NCBI GenBank assembly: GCA_030621915.1
Contig: JAUXGV010000009.1
Coordinates: 1 to 34,055 of the forward strand
Source: Flavobacteriaceae bacterium
GTDB lineage: Bacteria > Bacteroidota > Bacteroidia > Flavobacteriales > Flavobacteriaceae
Length of the DNA stretch: 34,055 bases
Direction of reading: 5' to 3'
The notes beneath the pieces were generated by a model that saw nothing but the letters and a program-made list of their open reading frames with translations, was not told the DNA's origin and made no database searches. A program made the translations under genes and the position numbers. Positions 8,820 to 17,971 of the stretch are shown here, one piece after another; the first letter of the stretch is position 1; each line of letters starts with the position of its first letter.

Positions 8820-11039
8820 ATGAGAAGACTTCTACTTTTAGCATTGATTCTAATACCAATTTTTAGTGTTGCTCAGGAGAAAGATTCGACAAAAAAAAAC
8901 ATTAAAGTTGGTTTGGTATTAAGTGGGGGAGGAGCAAAAGGGTATGCTCATGTAGGAGTTTTGAAGGTTCTGGAAGAAGCTGGAGTACAAATTGACTATA
9001 TTGGAGGAACTAGTATGGGGGCTATAATTGGAGGCCTATATGCTTCAGGGTATAATGCCCGGCAATTAGATTCGATTTTAAGAGTCCATGATTTTTCTGA
9101 ATTAACCAAGGATGAAGTGCCTAGAGAAGCTTATTCTTTTTATCAAAAAGAAAACAAAGGAAAATATGCCATTACCCTTCCTATTAATAAGTGGAAAATT
9201 GAGCTGCCAAAATCTATTTCAAAAGGACAAAATATTTTCAATCTTTTTTCTCAATTAACAGAACATGTTCATCAAGTTGAGGATTTTAGTAAATTACCCA
9301 TCCCATTTTATTGTATAGGAACAAATCTAGAAACAGGAGAAGAGATTGTGATGGATCATGGTTTTTTACCGCAGGCTATTCGAGCCAGTAGTTCTTTCCC
9401 TTCTGTTTATTCACCAGTCAAAATTGGCGGTAAGGTGATTGTAGATGGTGGACTTGTAAATAATTATCCAATTGAAATTTTAGAGAATAAAGATATAGAT
9501 TATATTATTGGTGTAAATGTACAAGGAGAATTGCGTACCAGCGATCAGTTAAATTCTGCTCCTGACATATTAATGCAAATAGCAGGATACCAGATGTATA
9601 GGGGTCTTGACAAGAAGGCAGCAATGACTGATTTGTACTTGAAACCGGAATTGTCGGAATATGGCGAATTTTCGTTTGACGACGTAGATGAAATAATTAA
9701 AGCGGGTGAGGTTGTTGCAAGAGAACATTTAATTGAAATAAATAAAATTGCAAGCGTACAAATTGGAACTAGCCAAGTAAAAATAGTGGATTTGGATTTA
9801 ATTAAGGATGAAAAAGAGATTGATATAAAAGAAATTGAAATTCAAGGAAATGTAAACTATAAGGAAAACTATTTATTGGACAAGCTGAATATAAAAGCTG
9901 GTGAAACGGTAAGCCATAAAAAATTTATTAAAGGAATTGAAGCGTTATCCGCTACAGATAATTTTGAAAGTATTCAATATAAATTTATATCAAAGGATGA
10001 TGGAGTAAAGGTTGAAATTAAATTGGTTGAAAATGAGGTTTCAACATTTATAAAGTTTGGAGCTCATTATGATGATTTGTATAAAACAGGGATATTGGTC
10101 AATCTTACGATGAAACATCCTTTGTTTAAAAATGATTTTTTATCTGCAGATTTTGTTATTGGAGATAATTTAAGATATAACTTGGATTACTTTATGGATA
10201 ATGGTTCTAATTTGAGCTATGGTGTTCATGCATATTTTAATACCTTTGATGTTAACTTGTTTTTTGGTGAAGATCCAGATAATTCTGGATTAAAAGTTCC
10301 TTCAAAATATACCGATATTACCACACAATTTTATCTGCAAACTTCCTTTTTAAAAAATAGTGCATTAAGTGCGGGTGTGGAGTATAAGGAGTTAAAACTT
10401 TACAGGGGTATTGTAGTTGATGGCGTGACAGGTAAACAATATTTCGAAAATAGTGCTTATGGTAATATTTTTGCAAAATTAATTTTTGACAGTTATAATT
10501 CCGATTATTTCCCAAAAAAAGGATTTTATTTTGAAGCTAATTATAGAGCATATTTAATAGCTTTTTATTCAGATTATGATTTCCAATCTTTTTCTCAGCT
10601 ATATGGTAATGCGGGTTATGCCTTTACCTTTTTTGACAAATTGACTTTCCATTTATCAGGGTCAATTGGTGCTACAATAGGTGATAATGGTAAAGAAATT
10701 CATAATTATATATTGGGTGGTAATAATGAAAATTTTATAAACACCTTTGATAAATTTTATGGATATGATGTTGCCGATTTATCTGCTTCCTCTTATATAA
10801 AATCAGATTTTACAGTTCGTTATGAAATTTTTAAAAAGAATTATGTATCGTTTACAAGTAATTTTGTCGAAGTTGATGATAATTTATGGAATGATTTTGA
10901 TTTTTTTCAAAATATAAAAACAGGTTATGCCTTAGGATATGGTATGAAAACTATCATTGGTCCTATTGAAGTAAAATATTCATGGCGGCCAACAGATAAA
11001 CAAAATTTTTGGTATTTTAATTTAGGATATTGGTTTTGA
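8820..11039 (+). CDS. Patatin-like phospholipase with Omp85-type beta-barrel
   Basis: 739-residue outer-membrane protein with the architecture of type Vd (PlpD-like) autotransporters. Order: signal peptide (1-18, ending SVAQ); patatin domain (about 28-310) with oxyanion loop GGGAKG (36-41), nucleophile serine S65 in GTSMG (63-67) and catalytic Asp D209 in VDGGLVNNYP; one POTRA-like domain (about 335-405, starting KEIEIQGNVNYKENYLL); and a beta-barrel of alternating aromatic strands ending in NLGYWF, the terminal aromatic expected for BAM insertion. Both members of the Ser-Asp dyad are present, so it should be an active lipid esterase or phospholipase A. Whether the patatin domain stays on the cell surface or in the periplasm is not visible. 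Probably cotranscribed with uvrC; no functional link is evident. Confidence 0.92.
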   Translation: MRRLLLLALILIPIFSVAQEKDSTKKNIKVGLVLSGGGAKGYAHVGVLKVLEEAGVQIDYIGGTSMGAIIGGLYASGYNARQLDSILRVHDFSELTKDEVPREAYSFYQKENKGKYAITLPINKWKIELPKSISKGQNIFNLFSQLTEHVHQVEDFSKLPIPFYCIGTNLETGEEIVMDHGFLPQAIRASSSFPSVYSPVKIGGKVIVDGGLVNNYPIEILENKDIDYIIGVNVQGELRTSDQLNSAPDILMQIAGYQMYRGLDKKAAMTDLYLKPELSEYGEFSFDDVDEIIKAGEVVAREHLIEINKIASVQIGTSQVKIVDLDLIKDEKEIDIKEIEIQGNVNYKENYLLDKLNIKAGETVSHKKFIKGIEALSATDNFESIQYKFISKDDGVKVEIKLVENEVSTFIKFGAHYDDLYKTGILVNLTMKHPLFKNDFLSADFVIGDNLRYNLDYFMDNGSNLSYGVHAYFNTFDVNLFFGEDPDNSGLKVPSKYTDITTQFYLQTSFLKNSALSAGVEYKELKLYRGIVVDGVTGKQYFENSAYGNIFAKLIFDSYNSDYFPKKGFYFEANYRAYLIAFYSDYDFQSFSQLYGNAGYAFTFFDKLTFHLSGSIGATIGDNGKEIHNYILGGNNENFINTFDKFYGYDVADLSASSYIKSDFTVRYEIFKKNYVSFTSNFVEVDDNLWNDFDFFQNIKTGYALGYGMKTIIGPIEVKYSWRPTDKQNFWYFNLGYWF

Positions 11040-11177
11040 GCCAAAAATATATGTAGTTTTTCATATCGAAAATTTGGTTCGGTATTGGTGCTGATAAAAA
11101 ATTACTTTTCGTACTGTTTCCGAGGGCAATTCAAAGAAAATCATTTTGAATACTAAATGAAAGAAATTCTTGGCAAT

Positions 11178-11207
11178 AAAAAAATCCCCAAGAACCAGTC
11201 TTAGGGA
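11178..11207 (-). terminator. Rho-independent terminator of efflux operon
   Basis: On the minus strand a 9-base-pair stem (TCCCTAAGA with TCTTGGGGA, one G-T wobble) with a 5-base loop is followed at once by seven T. It lies 36 bases beyond the stop of the RND pump gene and closes the tetR-to-RND operon. Confidence 0.9.
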
Positions 11208-11242
11208 TAATTATTGTCAATAATATTTTTGAGTTAATCAAT

Positions 11243-14200
11243 CTATGATTCTTCGTATACAGTTATAGAAGTTCTTTTATTTTGTATCCAAATTTTAAAT
11301 TTAGTAACTAAATAAAATAAGATTGGAACAACGATTAGTGTTAAAAAGGTAGCAATGATCAATCCATATATTACTGTCCATGCCAAGGGTCCCCAGAAAA
11401 TAACATTGTCTCCTCCAAAATAAATATTTGCATCAAAATCATTAAACAGCGTAAAAAAATTGATATTAAACCCAATTGCTAAAGGTATTAGTCCAAAAAT
11501 TGTGGTAATTGCTGTTAATATTACAGGGCGCAATCGGGCTTTACCTGCTGTAACAATGCTTTCATACACATCATTTAAATTTAAATATGCATTTTCTTCC
11601 AATTTTTGTTCAACTTTTTTTCTGTCAATCAATAATTGGGTATAATCGAGTAAAACAACTCCATTATTAACCACAATTCCGGCCAATGAAATAATTCCCA
11701 TCATGGTCATCATAATAACAAATGAGCTACCCGTAATTACAATCCCTCCAAATACACCTATCAAACTTAAAAAGATTGCAAGCATAATAATTCCGGGTTT
11801 TGAAAATGAATTGAATTGAAAGATTAAGATTAAAAATATCAATCCCAATCCTGTGAAAAATGCACCCATCAAAAAAGTCATTTGTTTATTTTGTTCCTCA
11901 ATTTGTCCAGTATAATCAATTTTTATTTCTTGTGGCAGGTCATAAAATGAGTCCATTTCTGCTTGAATTTCGCCCACTACGGCCGCTGCATCAACATAAC
12001 CTGGTGATAAAGCTGAATATATGGTCACAACACGTCTTAAATCTTTATGTTTAATAGAGCTAAAACCTGAGCTATTTCGTTGTTTGGTAACAGCAGAAAC
12101 TGGAATTTCTTTTATTTTCCCACTAGAAGGGTCTCTAAAGGTTACCTTTTGATTGAAAATAGCATTTTTATTATACCTGTTTTCTTCATTAAACCTCACA
12201 TAAATATCATAATCTTCACCATCTTCTTTATAAATTCCTGCTTTTGCTCCAAAAATTGAGTTCCGTAATTGCTGGCCAACTTGTCCAGAATTTACGCTCA
12301 ATTCACCCGCCTTTTTTCTGTCAATTTCAACCAACATATTGGGTTTAGATTTGTTGACATCTATTTTAAGTTCATCTATTCCGGCAATATTTTTGGAGTT
12401 GATAAAATCACGCATTTTTTCAGCTACAAGAATAAGTTCAGAATAGTCCTTTCCTTCAATTTCAATATTAATGGGTGCACCTGCCGGCGGACCGTTCTGA
12501 TCCTTCTCTACGGAAATTAATACCCCTGGGTAGATACCTACCAATGCTTCCTGCACTTTTTGTCTTAATAATTCACTGTCTTCCCCTTTTCTGAATTTAT
12601 ATTCTCTCATAGAGGCTTTTATTTTGGCTTTATGAGGCATTTCAGAATCTGATCCTCCATCGGTGTTTGGGTTGCCTGCACCTTCTCCAACCTGAGAAAC
12701 CACATTTTCCACCATAAAATTAAAATCACCGTCTTTGTATACGTTGTCATCAAAAATTTGATAAACTCTGGATTCAATTTCTTTCGTAATCCTATTCGTT
12801 TTTTCAATGGCAGTTCCTTCAGGATATTCAATATAAACTATGATTTGATTGGGTTTATTATTAGGAAAAAACTCCACCTTCGTGCGTTGTGAAGCTACAG
12901 AAGCTCCAAAGCCAGCAAAGGCAAATATTAATAATAACACCGTTCCAACAGTTATAATATAGGGTCTCCATCCTTGCAATGCCGATCGAAGCGTTTTTTC
13001 ATAGATTCTTTCCCAAAGAGACAATATATTAGCCTGAAAATATTTTGCCATTTTTCTTAATACAAATCGATAAACCCAAAGCATGATAGCCATCACAATC
13101 ATAAATGTTCCAAATCCTCTGTATTCACCACCAATAAACAATATAAATATTCCAATAAAAGCCATGATGCCAGAAGAAATGATAATTCGTTTTAAAGGCA
13201 TTTCTTCATCTTTAATACTCATAAATTGTGATACCATTACAGAATTAAAGAAAATTGCCACAAATAGAGAAGATCCTAATACAACCGAAAGTGTTATAGG
13301 AAAATAGATCATAAATTGACCCATCATTCCCGGCCACAATCCTAAAGGGATAAAAGCAGCAACGGTAGTAGCGGTAGAAATTATAATAGGAAAAGCAATT
13401 TCACTAATTCCTTTTTTAGAGGCTTGTATCCTGCTCAAGCCTTCTTCATCCATTAAGCGATATACGTTTTCTACTACAACAATTCCGTTATCTACGAGCA
13501 TTCCAAGTCCCATAATCAATCCAAAAAGAATCATGGTATTCATAGTATAGCCCAAGGCATTTAAAATCATCAACGACATAAACATGGACATAGGAATTGC
13601 AAAACCAACAAAAAGAGCATTTCTAAAGCCTAAAAAGAACATTAAAACACCTACAACTAAAATGATTCCAAAAAGTATATTATTTACCAAATCATCAACC
13701 TGTCCAATGGTTTTCGGAGATTGATCGTTGGCTACTGTTATATTAAGATTGGAAGGGAAATAATTGGCTTTTGCATCCGCAATAATAATTTTGATTTTTT
13801 CAGAGGCTGCTACCATGTTTTTACCGGCTCTTTTTTTAACATCAAGCATTACTACGCTGTTGCCATATTCTCTTGCATAGGTAGTTTTCTCCTTATCCTT
13901 GAATGAAACTTCAGCTATATCATTTAAATAAATTGGATTTCCCTTTTCAGATTTAACCACAAAACTTTCAAGCTCTTCAGGTTTTTCTATCTCACCAATA
14001 ATTCTGATTGTACGACGTTGACCACTAGCAACTAAGTTACCGGCAGACATTGTCAAGTTTCCATTATTAATTGCGCCAATTATATCGTCAAAACTTACTT
14101 TGGCGGCCATCATTTTATAGATATCAACGGCAACTTCAACTTCCTTTTCTTGAGCTCCTCTTATGTCTACCTGCTTGATTTCATCTAAACTTTCAATTTC

Positions 14201-14734
14201 TTCCTCTAGATACTCACCAAATTCTTTTAATTTTCTTATAGGATAATCTCCGGATATATTAATATTTAGAATAGGAAATTCTTCACTTAAACTTAAGTCA
14301 AATACATTTGGTTCCACTTTGGCTCCATTAAAGGTAGGCCAATCTTCACTCGAAGTTTCTGTGTCAATTTGGTCTTTGACTTTTTGCTTGGCAGCATCGA
14401 CCGTTATATTTTCATCAAATTCGATAATTACCATTGACATATCTTCCTGAGAAGTTGAGGTAATCTCAACTACATTACTTATGGTTTTTACCTTATCTTC
14501 AATAGGGTCAGTAATTAGTTTTTCGATATCTTCGGAGGTGTTTCCCGGATAAATTGAGCTTACATAAATTTTGGTCTCCTTAATTTCTGGAAAACTTTCA
14601 CGAGGCATACTATTGTAAGCTGATACTCCTAAAAACAAGATCATGATGATCATTGCATAGATAGTTGTCTTATTATTAATGGCCCATGACGATAAACCAA
14701 ATTCTTTGTCAATTCTCTTTTGTTGTTTTGTCAT
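11243..14734 (-). CDS. RND-family efflux pump, inner-membrane subunit
   Basis: Proton-driven inner-membrane transporter of the AcrB/CzcA superfamily that passes substrates to a TolC-type exit duct. 1163 residues. The N-terminal helix is at about 22-42, the first porter domain at about 50-340, then a TM2-6 bundle from about 350. The TM4 proton-relay motif is GMLVDNGIVVVEN: D415 is present but the second Asp of AcrB is Asn (N416), a variant also seen in other RND branches. Extra hydrophobic segments around 525-565 (GIMAFIGIFILFIGGEY and following) make it longer than AcrB (about 1050). The second half repeats the pattern, ending in hydrophobic helices and a basic tail. It is the last gene of the operon, 10 bases after the membrane fusion protein gene. 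Drug rather than heavy-metal transport is likely but the substrate cannot be read. Confidence 0.95.
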   Translation of the reverse strand: MTKQQKRIDKEFGLSSWAINNKTTIYAMIIMILFLGVSAYNSMPRESFPEIKETKIYVSSIYPGNTSEDIEKLITDPIEDKVKTISNVVEITSTSQEDMSMVIIEFDENITVDAAKQKVKDQIDTETSSEDWPTFNGAKVEPNVFDLSLSEEFPILNINISGDYPIRKLKEFGEYLEEEIESLDEIKQVDIRGAQEKEVEVAVDIYKMMAAKVSFDDIIGAINNGNLTMSAGNLVASGQRRTIRIIGEIEKPEELESFVVKSEKGNPIYLNDIAEVSFKDKEKTTYAREYGNSVVMLDVKKRAGKNMVAASEKIKIIIADAKANYFPSNLNITVANDQSPKTIGQVDDLVNNILFGIILVVGVLMFFLGFRNALFVGFAIPMSMFMSLMILNALGYTMNTMILFGLIMGLGMLVDNGIVVVENVYRLMDEEGLSRIQASKKGISEIAFPIIISTATTVAAFIPLGLWPGMMGQFMIYFPITLSVVLGSSLFVAIFFNSVMVSQFMSIKDEEMPLKRIIISSGIMAFIGIFILFIGGEYRGFGTFMIVMAIMLWVYRFVLRKMAKYFQANILSLWERIYEKTLRSALQGWRPYIITVGTVLLLIFAFAGFGASVASQRTKVEFFPNNKPNQIIVYIEYPEGTAIEKTNRITKEIESRVYQIFDDNVYKDGDFNFMVENVVSQVGEGAGNPNTDGGSDSEMPHKAKIKASMREYKFRKGEDSELLRQKVQEALVGIYPGVLISVEKDQNGPPAGAPINIEIEGKDYSELILVAEKMRDFINSKNIAGIDELKIDVNKSKPNMLVEIDRKKAGELSVNSGQVGQQLRNSIFGAKAGIYKEDGEDYDIYVRFNEENRYNKNAIFNQKVTFRDPSSGKIKEIPVSAVTKQRNSSGFSSIKHKDLRRVVTIYSALSPGYVDAAAVVGEIQAEMDSFYDLPQEIKIDYTGQIEEQNKQMTFLMGAFFTGLGLIFLILIFQFNSFSKPGIIMLAIFLSLIGVFGGIVITGSSFVIMMTMMGIISLAGIVVNNGVVLLDYTQLLIDRKKVEQKLEENAYLNLNDVYESIVTAGKARLRPVILTAITTIFGLIPLAIGFNINFFTLFNDFDANIYFGGDNVIFWGPLAWTVIYGLIIATFLTLIVVPILFYLVTKFKIWIQNKRTSITVYEES

Positions 14735-14744
14735 CTCAAATCAA

Positions 14745-15917
14745 TTAATTGTTGATCACTTTTACAGTTTGACCATTGTTTACTCTCCGGGCTCCTTCAA
14801 CTATAATTTCATTTCCAATGTCAATGCCTTTTGTAACTTCCACTACATCACCTTGTGATTTACCCGTTTCAATAATTGTTTGTTCTGCAATTCCTTCACC
14901 AGATTCATTGCTGTTTTTAACAACATAAATATACTGCTCACCTTTTGCATTTTCCGAAATTATACTTTGAGGAATTAATAGGGCAGTGTCATTGGTATAA
15001 TCATTAATTTTAACCTTTGCAGTCAAGTTTGGTTTAATTTGATTGTCCTTGTTTGGCACTGCAATTTCTACTTTAAAAGTCCTGTTTGCCGGATTTATAA
15101 AATCACTTACTTGTCGGATTTTCGAATCAATGGAAATTCCCAAAATTGGAAATTCAACAACCACATTTTTGTTTTTGGTTATATAGGTGATATGTTTTTC
15201 AGGCACATTGGTTTCAATATACATATTGCTGAGGTTTATAATTCTCATTAACTGAGATTGACCCTGAACTACAACACTTCCCTGTTCGGTTAAAATATCG
15301 TCAATGGTTCCTGAAAAAGGAGCTTTAATGAGCGTTTTATCTAGTTGCTTTTGCAATTGTTTGATAGCTTTATCTTGAGCTTCATAATTTGATTTTGATT
15401 GCAAATATTGCATTTCGCTTCCAATTTTTTGATCCCAAAGTCTTTTTCGTCTTTCATAGGTTGTTTTTGCCAAATCAGTTTGAATTTGTAACTGAGCCAA
15501 TTGTTGATTTAAGCCTCCATCATCAATTTTAGCCAAAATTTGATCTTTTTTTACCCATTGTCCTTCTTGAACATATATTTCAGTAAGAATACCGGAAAAT
15601 TCGGGATAGAGAATTAATAGTTCTTTGGTAGTTACACTACCTTGTAATTCCAGATAATGATTAAATTTTTCATCCTTAATTGTAATAGTTGTAATTAAGG
15701 GAACTTTTTTTACTTTGTCTAGTCTGTCAATGGCTTCATCAAGTTGTTTTAATTGATTAGTAATTACTTTCTGATCCTTAATAATTGATGATTTTTTTGC
15801 TCTAATTTCTAAGAGGTTTTCGTCCGCAATTATTTCGGCTAAAGATTTTTTATCGCTTCCTCCACATGAATATAATGTTAAAGCTAGAATGAATATAATG
15901 GTTATTGTGTTTTTCAT
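14745..15917 (-). CDS. RND efflux membrane fusion (periplasmic adaptor) lipoprotein
   Basis: AcrA/HlyD-type adaptor linking the pump to the outer-membrane duct, 390 residues. A lipoprotein signal with lipobox LYSC puts the lipidated Cys at residue 18. Next come a short coiled coil (about 25-70), the first lipoyl half (VTTKELLILYPEFSGILTEI), the alpha-hairpin (about 135-195, LNQQLAQLQIQTDLAKTTY), the second lipoyl half (IKAPFSGTIDDILTEQGSVV) and the beta-barrel and membrane-proximal domains. The split lipoyl motif around the hairpin is diagnostic. It lies 1 base after the TolC-like gene and 10 bases before the pump gene. Confidence 0.94.
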   Translation of the reverse strand: MKNTITIIFILALTLYSCGGSDKKSLAEIIADENLLEIRAKKSSIIKDQKVITNQLKQLDEAIDRLDKVKKVPLITTITIKDEKFNHYLELQGSVTTKELLILYPEFSGILTEIYVQEGQWVKKDQILAKIDDGGLNQQLAQLQIQTDLAKTTYERRKRLWDQKIGSEMQYLQSKSNYEAQDKAIKQLQKQLDKTLIKAPFSGTIDDILTEQGSVVVQGQSQLMRIINLSNMYIETNVPEKHITYITKNKNVVVEFPILGISIDSKIRQVSDFINPANRTFKVEIAVPNKDNQIKPNLTAKVKINDYTNDTALLIPQSIISENAKGEQYIYVVKNSNESGEGIAEQTIIETGKSQGDVVEVTKGIDIGNEIIVEGARRVNNGQTVKVINN

Positions 15918-15918
15918 T

Positions 15919-17256
15919 TTAAAAGATATTAAGGGCGTTTTCTAATTCAACTTTTGATTGTATTATTTCTATTATAGATTGTATATATTCTTGTTGTTTT
16001 GTGTACAATTGATTTTGAGAATTTGTGAGATTAAAACTTGAACTAACTCCTTCAAAAAATTTAATTTGTTCTTTTTTGGCAATGCTCTCTGCTAAAACCA
16101 GGTTTTGTTTTGTAGTTTGAAATAAGTCAAGCGCTAGCTGATACTTATTTCTTGAGGTTGCCACCTGTAATTTCAATTTTTCTGAGGTTTCATTCAATTC
16201 TATTTCTGATTGATCTAAACTTATTTTAGCCTGTTGGGTTCTGGAACTTCTTTGTAAACTACTAAAAATGGGTACTTTAAGACTTAGTCCAAATAATGAT
16301 TGATCAAACCAATTACCGTTATTTTGAAAGAATATGTTATTATCATTATAAGCAGATGTTGAATAATTAAGAAATGCATTTAAAGAAGGGATGGCCATAC
16401 TCTTTTCATATTTCACCAATAATTCATTAGAAACTACTTGATTGTCAGCAATTTTAAAATCAATATGATTATCCAATTCAAATTCTTGATTTACCAGCTC
16501 TAAATCAGTACTATTTAATGCAAGATTCTCTAAGTTATTGGTTAGTGAAACAGAAGTTTCAATAGGAATTCCTAAAGTAAGATTGAACATTTTTTTAGCA
16601 ATTACTTCATATCTCATTGCCCTGTTCAATTGATTTTCAACCGTGATAAAAGTAATTTGTTGTTGTTCAAAATCTTGAACTTCAGCAAACCCTGCATCCA
16701 AAAAAACTTTGGTCTCATTTAAGTTTTTTTCAAGTACATTTTTATTGTTTTCCAAAATTAAGATGGCCTCATGGGCTACAAGTACATTTCCATAGGCATT
16801 AATCACAGCTTCTCTTATTGTTTGTTCTGTTTTCTCTTTAGCTAAAACTGATATCTTTAAATAGGTTTTTGCTGCTTGTAAACCAACAAGGTAGGACCCA
16901 TCAAAAATAAGCTGATTTAAAGTAACCGTGGCATTTAAATTTTCTTTGGTACCAAATGTAACTTCTTCAAATTCACCGGGTGGTCCTCCAAAAATTTCAC
17001 TGGGGATTAATGTTACTCCTTGTTTTAAGAAATTTTGATAGTCTACTTTACCATCTATTTGAGGTAGTCCTATGGTCGTAGTTTCCCATTTCTTTTTTTC
17101 GGCTGCAGTAATGTCTAATTCGGAAGTTTTTATGGAATAGCTATTTTTTAATCCATATTCAATCGCTTCATCTAAAGAAAATGAGATACTCATTTCCTGC
17201 GAAAATAAAACTATAGAAAACAACAAACCAAATATTGTAATTGTAATTCGTTTCAT
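15919..17256 (-). CDS. TolC-family outer-membrane efflux protein
   Basis: 445 residues. Signal peptide at 1-19 (MKRITITIFGLLFSIVLFSQ), followed by the family's internal duplication of long helices and beta strands. The first repeat begins FSLDEAIEYGLKNSYSIKTS, the usual TolC/OEP opening, and the second starts near 240. It should trimerise to form the outer-membrane and periplasmic duct for the RND pump encoded downstream. There is no lipobox, so it is not a lipidated OprM-type protein. It starts 7 bases after the tetR stop. Confidence 0.92.
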   Translation of the reverse strand: MKRITITIFGLLFSIVLFSQEMSISFSLDEAIEYGLKNSYSIKTSELDITAAEKKKWETTTIGLPQIDGKVDYQNFLKQGVTLIPSEIFGGPPGEFEEVTFGTKENLNATVTLNQLIFDGSYLVGLQAAKTYLKISVLAKEKTEQTIREAVINAYGNVLVAHEAILILENNKNVLEKNLNETKVFLDAGFAEVQDFEQQQITFITVENQLNRAMRYEVIAKKMFNLTLGIPIETSVSLTNNLENLALNSTDLELVNQEFELDNHIDFKIADNQVVSNELLVKYEKSMAIPSLNAFLNYSTSAYNDNNIFFQNNGNWFDQSLFGLSLKVPIFSSLQRSSRTQQAKISLDQSEIELNETSEKLKLQVATSRNKYQLALDLFQTTKQNLVLAESIAKKEQIKFFEGVSSSFNLTNSQNQLYTKQQEYIQSIIEIIQSKVELENALNIF

Positions 17257-17263
17257 GTCTTAT

Positions 17264-17863
17264 TTAAAAATTTAATAATTGTTGATCTAATTCTTCAATA
17301 CCCTGTGGTGTAGCAATTGATCGTGTGTGATACTCTAATATTTTTAATTCTGTTTTCATAATATCTTCCATTTTACTGCCGAATAAATCTCCTTCATAAG
17401 CTTCAAAAACGAGGGTGAAATATAATTTTATAACCATTTCTTTGTCTATATCTGTTCTGTATAATTTTTCATTAATTCCTTTTTTGAGATTTTCCATAAC
17501 ACATTCTTTGAACGTGCAAATCTCCTGTTCCATTAGTTTCGTATAAGTTTTCGGATAGTATTTTTTTAGTTGAAACATAGGTGAAGTCTTAGACTTTTTA
17601 AATAAATCTTTAAATAGATTTTTAATAGCAAAATTTTCTTCAATGGCATTAAAATTTTGCTCTACTATTTCGTTAATTCTTGTATCCATTGTATGATGCA
17701 TAAAAATGGTGCTAGCATCAACTAGTTCTACCTTGTTTCGAAAATACTTATAGATAGTTTTTTTTGATATTGCCAATTCTTTAGCAATGTCATCCATGGT
17801 GATACTTTTAAACCCATAACTTAAAAATAAATCAACCGCTTTATTTAAAATTTTTTCTTTCAT
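17264..17863 (-). CDS. TetR-family repressor of the efflux operon
   Basis: 199 residues. Residues 1-50 form the TetR DNA-binding domain: ILNKAVDLFLSYGFKSITM, then the helix-turn-helix DDIAKELAISKKTIYKYF. The C-terminal two-thirds is a helical ligand-binding and dimerisation domain without recognisable specificity. I chose ATG 17863 over TTG 17872, three codons upstream, because the TTG falls inside the -7 box TACTTTTG. It is the first gene of the four-gene efflux operon, and an 18-base inverted repeat overlaps its promoter. This is the standard arrangement of an autorepressor that also controls the pump, an inference from the layout. Confidence 0.93.
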   Translation of the reverse strand: MKEKILNKAVDLFLSYGFKSITMDDIAKELAISKKTIYKYFRNKVELVDASTIFMHHTMDTRINEIVEQNFNAIEENFAIKNLFKDLFKKSKTSPMFQLKKYYPKTYTKLMEQEICTFKECVMENLKKGINEKLYRTDIDKEMVIKLYFTLVFEAYEGDLFGSKMEDIMKTELKILEYHTRSIATPQGIEELDQQLLNF

Positions 17864-17869
17864 CGGGAG

Positions 17870-17900
17870 CAAAAGTAAGCTTTGGAAACTTTAAAAACAA
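17870..17900 (-). promoter_or_regulatory. Promoter of the tetR-efflux operon
   Basis: Minus strand: TTG at 17900-17898, 20 bases, then TACTTTTG at 17877-17870. This is a near-ideal Bacteroidota promoter. The -7 box overlaps the proximal arm of the inverted repeat, and the -33 TTG sits in the repeat's spacer. Confidence 0.75.
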
Positions 17901-17920
17901 AAAAAGTTTCCAAAGTTTAC
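17875..17920. promoter_or_regulatory. Inverted-repeat operator, probable TetR site
   Basis: Arm GTAAGCTTTGGAAACTTT (17875-17892), a 10-base A-rich spacer, then AAAGTTTCCAAAGTTTAC (17903-17920). The 18-base arms match at 17 positions. The site covers the tetR promoter and lies just before the divergent prenyl synthase promoter region (-7 candidate TACTTTTA at 17945-17952). The arrangement implies repression of the efflux operon, and possibly an effect on the divergent gene. Confidence 0.8.
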
Positions 17921-17971
17921 GTTAATTTATTGTTAAGATTAATTTACTTTTACGGAAAATAGTATTTAAAT

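Noticed and set aside
11210-11224. Palindrome ATTATTG-T-CAATAAT after the RND gene
   Set aside because: The one-base loop prevents a stable hairpin and it sits in the 3' region before the real terminator; probably chance in AT-rich DNA.
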